Positions 56,033 through 64,000 of a DNA stretch of 64,000 nucleotides are shown here, one piece after another. Each line of letters begins with the position of its first letter. Position 1 is the first letter of the stretch. The notes beneath the pieces were generated by a model. The model made no database searches and was not told the origin of the DNA. It was given only the letters and a program-made list of their open reading frames with translations. A program made the position numbers and the translations under genes. Source of the DNA: Microlunatus speluncae (GTDB lineage Bacteria > Actinomycetota > Actinomycetes > Propionibacteriales > Propionibacteriaceae); the NCBI RefSeq assembly GCF_009299835.1, contig NZ_VKCZ01000006.1, positions 62,001 through 126,000 of the forward strand, given 5' to 3'.

Positions 56033-57051
56033 GCGTCCAATCCGAGGCACCGCCCACTCCGCCGCCGCCCGCGCCTTCGTCCTCGTCCGGCCTGGCCGTG
56101 CTGCGCCGCGGTCTGCAGCAGCTGCTCGCCTTCGCCACCCTGATCGTGCTGGTGATCTTCTTCTCCGTCGCCAGCGGCAACTTCTTCACCGTCACCAACA
56201 TCGTCGGCATCCTGCTGTCCACCGCAGTGATCGGGATCCTGGCCCTGGGCACCACGTTCGTGATCATCACCGGCGGCATCGACCTGTCCATCGGCACCGG
56301 CATGACGCTCTGCTCGGTGGTGACCGGCCTGTTGATCGTCAACGCCGGGCTGCCGCTGCCGCTCGGCGTCGCCGGCGGCATCCTGACCGGGGCGCTGATG
56401 GGCTTCCTGAACGGGGTCAACATCGCCTTCCTCCGGCTGCCGCCGTTCATCGCGACGCTGGCGATGATGTTGGTCGCCCAGGGCCTGGCCCTGGTGCTGT
56501 CCGGGGTGCGACCGATCTACTTCCTGGGGGTGTCGGGCTTCAAGGAGATCGCGCTGGCGGTGGCGATCCCCGGGGTCGCGCTGCCGATGGCGGTGGTGAT
56601 CCTGTTCGCCATGGCCGCGCTCGCCTGGGTGATCCTGAGCCAGACGATCCTCGGCCGCTACACGTACGCGATCGGCAGCAATGAGGAGGCGACCCGGCTG
56701 TCCGGCATCAACACCCGGGCCTGGAAGATCGCGATCTACAGCCTGGCCGGCCTGTTCACCGGCGTCGCCGGCGTGGTGATCGCCGCCCGGCTCAATTCGG
56801 CCCAGCCGCAGCTCGGCGTCGGCTACGAGCTGCAGGCGATCGCCGCGGTGATCATCGGCGGCACCTCGCTGCTCGGCGGCCGCGGCTCGATCGTCGGCAC
56901 TCTGATCGGCGCGTTGATCATGTCGGTGCTGATCAACGGCCTGCGGATCCTCGCCATCCAGCCCGAGTGGCAGAACGTCGTCGTCGGCCTGGTGATCTTG
57001 ATCGCCGTGTTCACCGACTCCCTGCGCCAGCGACGCAGCAGCACAGCCTGA
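56029..57051 (+). CDS. Sugar ABC transporter permease (RbsC-like)
   Basis: This 340-residue protein has about ten helices. ITGGIDLSIGTGMTLCSVV and LNGVNIAFLRLPPFIATLAMM are family motifs of ribose/galactose permeases, and GGTSLLGGRGSIVGTLIGAL is the conserved late loop. The N-terminal ~25 residues are Pro/Ser-rich. Its GTG start overlaps the ATPase stop. Confidence 0.95.
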   Translation: MSVQSEAPPTPPPPAPSSSSGLAVLRRGLQQLLAFATLIVLVIFFSVASGNFFTVTNIVGILLSTAVIGILALGTTFVIITGGIDLSIGTGMTLCSVVTGLLIVNAGLPLPLGVAGGILTGALMGFLNGVNIAFLRLPPFIATLAMMLVAQGLALVLSGVRPIYFLGVSGFKEIALAVAIPGVALPMAVVILFAMAALAWVILSQTILGRYTYAIGSNEEATRLSGINTRAWKIAIYSLAGLFTGVAGVVIAARLNSAQPQLGVGYELQAIAAVIIGGTSLLGGRGSIVGTLIGALIMSVLINGLRILAIQPEWQNVVVGLVILIAVFTDSLRQRRSSTA

Positions 57052-57077
57052 TCCATGGAAGACAAAGGAGTTGATCG

Positions 57078-58064
57078 ATGAAGCTGCAACGAACCGTGGT
57101 GGCCGGCCTGGCCGCCTTCCTGCTCGCACTCACCGGCTGCACCACCGGCTCGACAGTCACCGAGGGCGGCGGCGACCAGGGCGGCGGTGACAAGAAGTCG
57201 ATCGCCCTGATCTCCAAGGGCTTCCAGCATCAGTTCTGGCAGGCGGTGAAGCAGGGCGCGCAGGAGAAGGCGGACGAGCTGGGCTACAAACTGACCTTTG
57301 ACGGCCCGGCCGCGGAGACCGAGGTCGACGCCCAACTACAGATGTTTCAGACCGCGATCGACCGCAAGCCGGGCGCGATCGGCTTCGCCGCGCTCGACCC
57401 GAAGGCGTGCATCCCCCTGATGGACGCCGCCAAGCAGGCCGGCATTCCGGTGGTCGAGTTCGACGCCGGCTGCGATTCCGACGTGCCGCTGAACATCTCC
57501 AAGACCGACAGCATGGCCGCCGGCGCGATCGCCGCCGATCACCTGGCCGAGCTGATCGGCGGCACGGGCAAGATCGCGATCGTCGCGCACAGCCAGGTGA
57601 ACTCGACCGCGGTCGAGCGGCGGGACGGCTTCATCAACCGGATGAAGGAGAAGTATCCGGAGATCCAGATCATCGACACCCAGTACGGCGACGGTGATCA
57701 TCTGAAGTCCTCCGACATCGCCAAATCCCTGATCGCCGCCAACCCGGACCTCAAGGGTCTCTACGGAACCAACGAGGGCTCGGCGATCGGCATCGTCAAC
57801 GCCGTCGGCGAGCTCAACCTCGCCCCGGGCAAGATCACCATCGTCGGCTTCGACTCCGGCAAGGCCCAGATCGACGCGATCAAGACCGGCGTGATGGCCG
57901 GCGCGATCACCCAGGACCCGATCGGCATCGGCCGCGCCACGGTCGAGTCGGCGGTGAAGGCGATCGAGGGCCAGCAGGTGGAGAAGGTGATCGACACCGG
58001 CTCGTACTGGTACGACAAGACCAACATCGACGACCCCAAGATCGCCGCCGTCCTCTACCAGTAA
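57078..58064 (+). CDS. Sugar-binding lipoprotein of the RbsB type
   Basis: This is a 328-residue periplasmic-binding-protein type I lipoprotein. Signal and lipobox LTGC place the lipidated Cys at 21. SKGFQHQFWQAVKQGAQEKADELG, GFAALDPKA, NEGSAIGIVNAV and GFDSGKAQIDAIKTGVM are family landmarks. It is last in the rbsACB-type operon; its TAA abuts the 58-nt palindrome. Sugar identity (ribose, fucose or another) is open. Confidence 0.93.
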   Translation: MKLQRTVVAGLAAFLLALTGCTTGSTVTEGGGDQGGGDKKSIALISKGFQHQFWQAVKQGAQEKADELGYKLTFDGPAAETEVDAQLQMFQTAIDRKPGAIGFAALDPKACIPLMDAAKQAGIPVVEFDAGCDSDVPLNISKTDSMAAGAIAADHLAELIGGTGKIAIVAHSQVNSTAVERRDGFINRMKEKYPEIQIIDTQYGDGDHLKSSDIAKSLIAANPDLKGLYGTNEGSAIGIVNAVGELNLAPGKITIVGFDSGKAQIDAIKTGVMAGAITQDPIGIGRATVESAVKAIEGQQVEKVIDTGSYWYDKTNIDDPKIAAVLYQ

Positions 58065-58122
58065 CCCCGACTTGTCAGAACTAGGGCACGCTCTGGCGTC
58101 CCCTAGTTCTGACAACTCGGGG
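58065..58122. repeat. 58-nt palindromic element, copy 2 (bidirectional terminator candidate)
   Basis: Outer arms CCCCGACTTGTCAGA and TCTGACAACTCGGGG, centre CACGCTCTGGCGT, middle ACTAGGG/CCCCTAGT. One mismatch in the outer arms. It starts right after the rbsB-like stop and contains the stop codon of the convergent sigma gene. Confidence 0.85.
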
Positions 58123-59134
58123 TTGGGGGGAGGTTGAAGGAGGGGAAGAGGGTGGCGGGGAAGGTGGCTACTTCGGTGATTTGGCCGTTGGCCACTGTGA
58201 GGGCGGTGAGTCCGAAGGGGTGGTACGGCTGGTCGGGGGCGGTTCTGGTCCAGGAGGCGAGGCCGAGGATGCCGTTGATCGAGACCGGGCGCAGGGTGAT
58301 TTCCGGGCGGTCGGGGGCGGTCATGATCGGCTGCCAGGCCCGCACGACGGTGTCCGCTCCGGCGTACCAGACCACCGCGGCGGTCAGGTTGCCGCCGGCG
58401 CCCGGGCTGTGGCTGACCCGGACCTCCGCGGCCAGCAGCGCCCGGATTGCGGCGCTGTCGCCGCTTTCGATCGCCGTGACGTAGGCGTCGACCAGCGCGG
58501 TCGTCGGGCCGGGATCGTGCCAGTCGTACGGGTCCCGGGCCAGCACCCGGCGCAGCGTGGCCCGGGCCCGTTGCAGCGAACTGTTGATCGCCGCCGTGGA
58601 GACCTCGAGCGTGTCGGCACACATCCGCACGGACCAGCCCAGACAGTCCCGGAGCAGCAGTGCTGCCCGCTGCCGGGGCGGCAGATACTGGATCGCCGCG
58701 ACGAAGGCCAGCCGGATCGTGTCCCGGGCGACCGTCCGCTCCTCCGGTCCCGGGGCCGCCGCCGGCGCGCCGGCATTCCCGGGACCAAGATCACCGATCG
58801 GGTACGGCTGCAGCCACGGCACCGCGGCCTGCGGCGGCACCGCGGCGAAGCCGGCAGCGGGGACGGACGGCCGGCGCTCCCGGTGCCGGGCCCGAAGATG
58901 ATCAAGACAGACGTTGGTGGCGATCCGGTACAGCCAGGTGCCGAGCCCGGACCGGCCGTCGAAGCGGTCGACCGACCGCCAGGCCCGCAGGGCTGCCTCC
59001 TGGGTCAGGTCCTCGGCGTCCTGCAACGACCCGACCATCCGGTAGCAGTGCAGTTGCAGCCGCGGCCGATGCTCGGCCAGATAGTCCTCGAGGGCGCGCC
59101 GCCGATCAGCTCCGGCCTCCGGCGGCGTGGTCAC
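58103..59134 (-). CDS. ECF sigma factor, SigG-like with SnoaL-like C-domain (second paralogue)
   Basis: This is a 343-residue protein: region 2 HCYRMVGSLQDAEDLTQEAALRAW and TWLYRIATNVCL; region 4 LPPRQRAALLLRDCLGWSVRMCADTLEV with NSSLQRARATL. Residues about 215-343 are NTF2/SnoaL-like. A Pro/Ala-rich linker separates regions 2 and 4. The GTG at 59134 overlaps the reductase stop (GTGA). The last codons and stop lie inside the 58-nt palindrome. Related to the protein at 5283-6293. Confidence 0.88.
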   Translation of the reverse strand: MTTPPEAGADRRRALEDYLAEHRPRLQLHCYRMVGSLQDAEDLTQEAALRAWRSVDRFDGRSGLGTWLYRIATNVCLDHLRARHRERRPSVPAAGFAAVPPQAAVPWLQPYPIGDLGPGNAGAPAAAPGPEERTVARDTIRLAFVAAIQYLPPRQRAALLLRDCLGWSVRMCADTLEVSTAAINSSLQRARATLRRVLARDPYDWHDPGPTTALVDAYVTAIESGDSAAIRALLAAEVRVSHSPGAGGNLTAAVVWYAGADTVVRAWQPIMTAPDRPEITLRPVSINGILGLASWTRTAPDQPYHPFGLTALTVANGQITEVATFPATLFPSFNLPPTPSCQN

Positions 59135-59670
59135 GCGCCCACGCCGGACGCCCGATACGTCAGGTGCAGCACCCCGTGCGGCAGTGCGCGGTGCCCGACC
59201 AGGTCGAACCGCGACTGGCCGACCTCGCCCTGCCACAGCTGCCGGCCCTGGCCCAGCACGATCGGGTCCAGGTAGAACTGCAGCTCGTCGACCAGCCCGG
59301 CGGCCAGCAGCGACCGGGTCAGCTCACCGCCGGTGGCCCAGCCGGTTGCGCCGCGCCGGTCGAGTTCGCGGGCGGCGCCGGCCGGGCCGTCGGGCAGCAC
59401 CTCCGCCGGCCCCCAGGGCAGGTCGGGCCGGCTGGAGACGACGTACTTGTGCGCGGCGTTGGTCTCATTCGCGACCGGGACCTCGTCGCCCTGCAGCGGC
59501 CAGTAGGCGGCGAACTCGTCATAGCACCGCCGCCCCAACAACAGCCCGTCGGCGCGGGCCAGTTGTTCGAGCAACACCGCGTACAACTCGTCGGACACGA
59601 AGGCCGGATGCCACTGCTCGGGCGACTCGAAGACTCCGTCCAGGGTGATGAAATGGCTCGCGATGATCAT
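59131..59670 (-). CDS. RibD-C/dihydrofolate-reductase-like protein
   Basis: This 179-residue protein has the RibD C-terminal domain fold. ITLDGVFESPEQW opens it, LLLGRRCYDEFAAYWP is the usual second block and GWATGGELTRSLLAAGLVDELQFYLDPIVLGQG is the NADPH-site region. The true substrate is unknown; it is not a confirmed DHFR. It is translationally coupled to the downstream sigma gene, a pairing often seen for SigG-like factors. Confidence 0.9.
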   Translation of the reverse strand: MIIASHFITLDGVFESPEQWHPAFVSDELYAVLLEQLARADGLLLGRRCYDEFAAYWPLQGDEVPVANETNAAHKYVVSSRPDLPWGPAEVLPDGPAGAARELDRRGATGWATGGELTRSLLAAGLVDELQFYLDPIVLGQGRQLWQGEVGQSRFDLVGHRALPHGVLHLTYRASGVGA

Positions 59671-59747
59671 CGTTCGTCCTCACCTCGGGGCCGCGGATCG
59701 GCCCTGTCACTACCTTGGACGACCCGGGCCCCGCAATGCCATCGGTG

Positions 59748-60158
59748 CTACGACTGGTGGCCCGTCACCTCGAGGTAGTGCGGGTTGTTCATCACGCCGA
59801 GGATGTTGCCGAACGGGTCGACCACCTGAGCGGTGTTGAAGCCCGACCCGCGCTCGGTCAGCGGCTGGTATTCGGTGGCGCCGTGCTCCTTCAGCCGCTG
59901 CAGGGTGCCTTCCAGATCATCGACGTGCCAGTAGACGACGGCACCGCCGGGAGTCCGGTCCTGGTTCTTGGCGTAGCGGCGATCGATGAAGCCGAGCTCG
60001 TCCTCCGAGTCGCCGATCCGGAACTCGAGGTAGGCCGGCTTCTCCGGCGGCTCGGGGAAGCGGTAGTAGGGCTCGATGCCGAGCAGCTCGGCGTACCAGC
60101 GGGCGGCTTCCTCGATGTCGTCGGCGAAGAAGGTGGTGGTGGCGAATCCGCGAAACAT
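59748..60158 (-). CDS. VOC-family protein
   Basis: This 136-residue protein has the two VOC modules: ADDIEEAARWYAELLGIEPYY with YLEFRIGD, and VDPFGNILGVMNNPHY at the end. Likely a small-molecule binding or lyase-type protein. It is divergent from a WYL regulator with an inverted repeat between them, so it is a probable target. Confidence 0.88.
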   Translation of the reverse strand: MFRGFATTTFFADDIEEAARWYAELLGIEPYYRFPEPPEKPAYLEFRIGDSEDELGFIDRRYAKNQDRTPGGAVVYWHVDDLEGTLQRLKEHGATEYQPLTERGSGFNTAQVVDPFGNILGVMNNPHYLEVTGHQS

Positions 60159-60208
60159 GATGGTTCCTCTCTGGCTGTTTCTTGATCTTGATCACCATCC
60201 TGTCGGCT

Positions 60209-60233
60209 AAAGTGCTCACCAACTGATCACTTT
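60209..60233. promoter_or_regulatory. Operator-like inverted repeat between the VOC and WYL genes
   Basis: AAAGTG (60209-60214) and CACTTT (60228-60233), 13 bp apart, lie in the 93-bp divergent spacer, 18 bp before the WYL start. Confidence 0.5.
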
Positions 60234-60251
60234 GTTTGGAAAGCTGAAACC

Positions 60252-61202
60252 ATGCGAGCCGATCGTCTGGTGGCCACCCTGCTGTTGATCCAGTCCCGGG
60301 GACGGGTCACGGCCGCGCAGGTGGCCGAGGAGCTGGAGGTCTCGGTGGCCACCGCGCGCCGGGACCTGGAGGCGCTGTCCGGCGCCGGGGTGCCGGTCTA
60401 TCCGCAGCCGGGCCGGGGCGGCGGCTGGTCCCTGGTCGGCGGGGCCCGGACCGATCTCAGCGGCCTGACCGAGTCCGAGGCACAGGCGCTGTTCCTGCTG
60501 CTCGGCCCGGCGGCCTCGCTCGGGCCCGAGGTCAGATCGACGCTGCGGAAGCTGGTCCGGGCCCTGCCCGCGACCTTTCGCGCCGACGCCGAACTGGCCG
60601 CCGACGCGGTCACCGTCGATCCGGCCGGCTGGGGCGAGCTCCCGCGCGCCCGGCCGGAACCGGCCGGGCTGCTGCAGCGCGCGGTGGTCCGCCGGCGCAA
60701 GGTCCGGTTCGGCTACCGCGGCCGGACCGGCGAGCCGGCGGAGCGGCTGGTCGATCCCTGGGGCGTGGTGGCCAAGGGTGACCTCTGGTATCTGGTCGCC
60801 GGCACCGAGCGCGGTCGGCGGACCTTCCGGCTGGACCGGATGAGCGGCGTCGCGGTGACCGATCAGCCGGCCGAGCGGCCGGCCGACTTCGATCTCGGGC
60901 AGGCCTGGCGGGAGATCGCGGAACACTCGGAGCGGCAGCGGTCGACCGTCACCGCCACCGTCCTGGTCCAGGAATGGCTACTGCCCGTACTGCAAGATCA
61001 TTTCGGCCCGCATCTGCGGCTCGACGATGGCAGCGCAGCGAGCGGGACGGTCCGGGCGGTGGTGGCGGCGCACACGGTGCGGTCGGTGGCCGAGCAGCTC
61101 GCCGGGTTCGGGCCGGCGGTCGAAGTGCTCGAGCCCGAGGCCGTACGGCTGGAACTAGGGCGGATCGGCGCCGACCTGGTCGAGCGGTACGCCGCACCGT
61201 GA
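60252..61202 (+). CDS. WYL-domain (YafY/DeoR-type) transcriptional regulator
   Basis: This is a 316-residue protein. The N-terminal HTH is RVTAAQVAEELEVSVATARRDLEAL; the WYL domain has VDPWGVVAKGDLWYLVAGTERG with the WYL triad and FRLDRMSGV; a C-terminal WCX-like region follows. WYL domains sense nucleic acids or nucleotides in several systems. It probably controls the divergent VOC gene. Confidence 0.93.
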   Translation: MRADRLVATLLLIQSRGRVTAAQVAEELEVSVATARRDLEALSGAGVPVYPQPGRGGGWSLVGGARTDLSGLTESEAQALFLLLGPAASLGPEVRSTLRKLVRALPATFRADAELAADAVTVDPAGWGELPRARPEPAGLLQRAVVRRRKVRFGYRGRTGEPAERLVDPWGVVAKGDLWYLVAGTERGRRTFRLDRMSGVAVTDQPAERPADFDLGQAWREIAEHSERQRSTVTATVLVQEWLLPVLQDHFGPHLRLDDGSAASGTVRAVVAAHTVRSVAEQLAGFGPAVEVLEPEAVRLELGRIGADLVERYAAP

Positions 61203-61212
61203 ACCAGGTCTG

Positions 61213-61231
61213 CCCTTCGACGGGCTCAGGG
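61213..61231. repeat. CCCTGAGCCTGTCGAAGGG-type repeat at the 3' end of the epimerase gene
   Basis: CCCTTCGACGGGCTCAGGG. On the minus strand its CCCTGA supplies the TGA stop codon of the epimerase gene, and it separates it from the convergent WYL gene. Confidence 0.75.
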
Positions 61232-62137
61232 AACGGACGGGCCAGCTTCAGCAGGCAGCGGGAGGGTGGGTAGGTCGAGCTCGTGCTCGGCGCGGAAGCC
61301 GAGCAGGGTGCGGACCGGGCCGAGGTCCATCGGGACCTCGCGGCCGATGAACCGGCGCAGCCGCGGCACCCCGGGCGCATAGGCGTCGAGCAGCGCTTCG
61401 GTCGGGTAGGAGGCCAAGGTCTGGTCCGCCGCCAGGAACAGCCGGTGCGTCCCGGTCAGCTCGACGGTGAGGCCCAGCAGGATCGCCCGGGCGGCGTCGC
61501 GGACGTCGAGGTAGCTCCAGGCTTCGCGCATCCCGCGGCCCGGATCCCGCCGGTGCTCCTCGCTCATCCGGGTCAGCACCTCGTGCCGGTTCACGTGCGG
61601 AAACCGGAACGCGACCACGTCGATCCCCCACCGCCGCTGCGCCATCCCCGCGGTCAGTTCATCGGTGGCCTTGGACAGCGAATACCAGTCGTCGAGGTCG
61701 GCCGGGATCGTGGCGTCGATCGGGAAGTAGGCCGGGGCGACGTCGTGGGAGTTCATCGGGATGCCGAAGGCGTTGATGCTGCTGGCGATCACCGCCCGCC
61801 GGATGCCGAGCGCGCCGGCCTGGGCGAGCACGTTGAAGGTCGAGACGACGTTGGTCGAATGCACCTGGTACGGGGTGCCGGCCCGCGGATGGGGCAGGGC
61901 AGCCAGGTGCACCACGGCCTCGACCCCGTCCAGCGCGTCGGCCACATCGGGCTCGAGCCGGGTGTCACCGACCAGCACCCGGTCGGCGCTCAGCTCCGGC
62001 TCCTCGTTGATCGACAACGTGGTCACCAGGGCTCCGTGATCATTGAGCAGGGCGACCGTGGCCCGACCGATCAGGCCGGCCCCGCCGGTGACCAGGACCC
62101 GCTTCCCCGCCAGCGATTGCAGGCCCATCGTCGCCAC
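61226..62137 (-). CDS. NAD-dependent epimerase/dehydratase (extended SDR)
   Basis: This 303-residue SDR protein has the nucleotide motif VLVTGGAGLIGRAT (near 14-27), VHLAALPHPRAG, SSINAFG with the catalytic Ser, and the YSLSK active-site Tyr/Lys. It would act on a nucleotide sugar or sugar-related substrate. The true start may be the Met at residue 4. The C-terminal residues and stop fall in a repeat. Confidence 0.88.
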   Translation of the reverse strand: MATMGLQSLAGKRVLVTGGAGLIGRATVALLNDHGALVTTLSINEEPELSADRVLVGDTRLEPDVADALDGVEAVVHLAALPHPRAGTPYQVHSTNVVSTFNVLAQAGALGIRRAVIASSINAFGIPMNSHDVAPAYFPIDATIPADLDDWYSLSKATDELTAGMAQRRWGIDVVAFRFPHVNRHEVLTRMSEEHRRDPGRGMREAWSYLDVRDAARAILLGLTVELTGTHRLFLAADQTLASYPTEALLDAYAPGVPRLRRFIGREVPMDLGPVRTLLGFRAEHELDLPTLPLPAEAGPSVP

Positions 62138-62241
62138 CGCCTTCGTGCTCCGGTCACCGCCGGAGCGTCGTGATCAATTTGCACTCCATGATCATGCACG
62201 GCCGACGATCGGGGCAACCCGCTGTTCAGGGCAGCCGACCG

Positions 62242-63060
62242 TCAGGGCAGGGGCGGCTGGGCACCGGGGTGGGTGACGTTGCGGCTCGCCGCGTCGCTGG
62301 CCACCCGCATCGCCTCGGCCGGCTCGTCGCCGAGACAGAGCCGGGCCGCCAGCGTGCCGCAGTAGGCGTCGCCGGCGCCGGTGGTGTCCACCACTTCGAC
62401 CCGAGCGGTCGGCACGCTGAGCTCACTCCAGCGCGACCCCTCGGTGCCGAGCGTGATCAACAGCGACCGCGGCGAGCGGCCCGACTCGGCCAGCAGCCGC
62501 GCCTCGTGCTCGTTGGCGATCACCGGATCGGCGAGGTCGAGCACGTCGGCCGGCAGCTCCGCGTACGGGGCGAGGTTGATGATCACCCGAGCACCCTGCC
62601 GGCTCGCCTTGCGCACCGCCTCGGCGACGACCTCGAGGTCCAACTCGAGCTGCACCATCAGCACGTCACCCGGCCCGCAGTCGTCCAGCCGGTCAAGATC
62701 ACCGTGGTCGACCCGGGCGTTGGCTCCGGGGGCGACGACGATCATGTTCTCGCCCTGTTGATCGAGGTAGATGATCGCCGTCCCGGTCGGCGCCGCCGGA
62801 TCGACCGACAGCCGGCTGGTGTCGACGCCGTAGCGACCCAGTCGCCGCACGTACTCCTGGCCGTGCGGGTCGTCGCCGACCCGGCCGATGAACATCGCCG
62901 CGGCCCCGGCTCCGGCCGCCGCGACGGCCTGGTTGGCGCCCTTGCCACCGAACCGGTATTCGATGTCGCCGGACATCACCGTCTCGCCCGGCCCCGGATG
63001 GCGCGGCATGGCCAGGTGCAGATCCTGGCTCAGCGAACCGAAAACGATCACTCGACCCAT
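62242..63060 (-). CDS. Ribokinase-like PfkB-family sugar kinase
   Basis: This is a 272-residue kinase. YRFGGKGANQAVAAAGAG is the substrate-side PfkB motif and DTTGAGDAYCGTLAARL holds the anion hole and catalytic Asp. It would phosphorylate ribose or a similar sugar with ATP. ATG at 63060 follows a G-rich site. It is slightly shorter than typical ribokinases (about 300). The rbsACB-type genes lie 4 kb away and it may serve them. Confidence 0.9.
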   Translation of the reverse strand: MGRVIVFGSLSQDLHLAMPRHPGPGETVMSGDIEYRFGGKGANQAVAAAGAGAAAMFIGRVGDDPHGQEYVRRLGRYGVDTSRLSVDPAAPTGTAIIYLDQQGENMIVVAPGANARVDHGDLDRLDDCGPGDVLMVQLELDLEVVAEAVRKASRQGARVIINLAPYAELPADVLDLADPVIANEHEARLLAESGRSPRSLLITLGTEGSRWSELSVPTARVEVVDTTGAGDAYCGTLAARLCLGDEPAEAMRVASDAASRNVTHPGAQPPLP

Positions 63061-63074
63061 CTGACGTCGCCCCC

Positions 63075-64000
63075 TCAGGAGAAGTTGATCACGAAGGACT
63101 TGGCCGGGAACGCGAACGAGCCCGACCGCGGCGACAGCTCGTAGGCACCGCCGGGCTTGAATGTTCCCCGCGGGGAGTAGTTGATCGTGACCGACTTGGT
63201 CTCGGCCGGGGCCAGCGCGACGATCAGTCCGTCGTTGTAGGAACTCCGGTCCAACGGGTTCCCTTCGCTGATTGCGATCTGCCCTCCCGCGGAGTCCTTG
63301 AGCCCGAACGATCGACCGACATCGTAGCTGAGCAGGTAGCGACCCGAGCCGTCGTGCTGACGCCGACCCTCCCAGCCGAGGTAGAACCACATCTTGCCCG
63401 CCGGCGCCCAGCCGCGGTTCTCGTCGAAGGCGGCCACCGAGGCGTCGGTGAAGGTGATCTCGTGCGCGACGTCGAGATCGCCCTGGGTGTGTCGGCCCGC
63501 ATACTTCCCGGCCACCGGGAACGAGGTCTTCTCCCGGTAGGCCGCCGGCGCCGTGTCCGAGGTCCGCTCCCCGGTGCGCAGGGAGAGCGTCTGCTCCAGG
63601 CCCCCGACCTTGATCACCAGATTCGGATCGGCGCCCTTCGGCACCGAGGCCATGATCGTCATCGGCCCGTTGCCGCTCAGGATCCAGACCTTGTCCAGCA
63701 CGGGATCCAGCTCCGTGGTCCCGGTCTCCGTGCGCAGCGCGTAGCTGGTCGAGACGTCGGCCGAACCGGCCTCGAAGTCGGGGTCGGGCTGCCGGGTCAG
63801 CCGGATCGCCCGCACCTCCTCGCCGTCCGCCGGCTCGTAGAACGCATCGTCGCCCGTGCTCGGGAACCTCGCCATGGTGCCGACCTCGTCGACGGTCAGC
63901 CGGAATCCCGGGGCGATGATCACCCCTTTCTCGGGCTTGGTCCCGTTCTCGACCTGGAACGAGGCGCCGGCGTCGACCCGGCCCGGATCGGCCTTCGGGA
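63075..64000 (-). CDS. Unrecognised protein (partial, N-terminus beyond the window)
   Basis: The frame is open from the stop at 63075 to the right edge, at least 308 residues. It reads DAGASFQVENGTKPEKG and VIIAPGFRLTVDEVGT at the visible N-side, and repeats of beta-rich segments (LVIKVGGLEQTLSLRTGE, KMWFYLGWEGRRQ, KSVTINYSPRGTF). It looks like a secreted or surface beta-sandwich protein of two domains, but I know no matching family. No membrane segment or cysteine pair is visible in this part. It is 14 bp upstream of ribokinase on the same strand. Confidence 0.6.
   Translation of the reverse strand, partial: PKADPGRVDAGASFQVENGTKPEKGVIIAPGFRLTVDEVGTMARFPSTGDDAFYEPADGEEVRAIRLTRQPDPDFEAGSADVSTSYALRTETGTTELDPVLDKVWILSGNGPMTIMASVPKGADPNLVIKVGGLEQTLSLRTGERTSDTAPAAYREKTSFPVAGKYAGRHTQGDLDVAHEITFTDASVAAFDENRGWAPAGKMWFYLGWEGRRQHDGSGRYLLSYDVGRSFGLKDSAGGQIAISEGNPLDRSSYNDGLIVALAPAETKSVTINYSPRGTFKPGGAYELSPRSGSFAFPAKSFVINFS

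Overview
The window is high-GC DNA from a Gram-positive actinobacterium. I infer a member of the Propionibacteriales, perhaps close to Microlunatus, but no rRNA or other taxonomic marker in the window settles this. The signs are frequent GTG starts, GTGA/ATGA stop-start overlaps, a zinc-type S14, DUF1707, an ECF42-DGPF pair, a DinB-type protein of the actinobacterial kind, and a short-LID adenylate kinase. I see no tRNA, rRNA, CRISPR array, prophage or complete insertion sequence.

Layout. 1-8.3 kb: a partial ferritin-like diiron protein, a GNAT acetyltransferase, a DUF1707 membrane protein, a LacI regulator, a divergent MFS exporter/TetR pair with three operator-like palindromes, a SigG-like ECF sigma factor, a VOC protein, an aldose-epimerase-like protein and a repeat-rich spacer. 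8.3-24.2 kb: a prolyl oligopeptidase, a YeeE/YedE sulfur transporter, a 1440-residue subtilase with an Asp-box C-terminal region and a divergent regulator, an ArsR/MFS pair, a DUF899 protein, a cysteine hydrolase, an APH-fold kinase, and the ECF42-DGPF module. 24.4-30.7 kb: a DUF5060 glycoside-hydrolase-like protein, a DinB protein, a MarR regulator and a sugar ABC importer. Matching MarR-type operators lie in front of the hydrolase and between marR and the importer.

31.3-43.3 kb (minus strand): one compact S10-spc ribosomal operon, rpsJ to adk (23 genes). It lacks the usual str-operon neighbours upstream and map/infA/alpha-operon genes downstream. L4 carries a C-terminal sunset-like domain. 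A decayed DUF4143/AAA ATPase with a 23-bp-period triple repeat lies just beyond adk. 43.8-53.4 kb: a glycan-utilisation locus with an alpha-galactosidase-like GH36 enzyme, a secreted lyase-like/CBM protein, GH97, a sugar ABC importer and a ROK regulator. 53.4-64 kb: a cupin, an rbsD/fucU-rbsA-rbsC-rbsB ribose/fucose-type system, a second SigG-like sigma factor coupled to a RibD/DHFR-like reductase, a VOC protein facing a WYL regulator, an NAD-dependent epimerase, a ribokinase and a partial unknown protein.

The most unusual layer lies between the genes. Several families of short palindromic elements recur. Two families have fixed lengths (58 and 59 nt), conserved outer arms, and inner stem segments that differ between copies yet stay self-complementary. 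Most copies of those two lie between convergent genes, which fits a terminator-like or cruciform role. A third family (64 nt, two copies) sits in divergent spacers. A CCCTGAGCCTGTCGAAGGG-type repeat occurs about twelve times.
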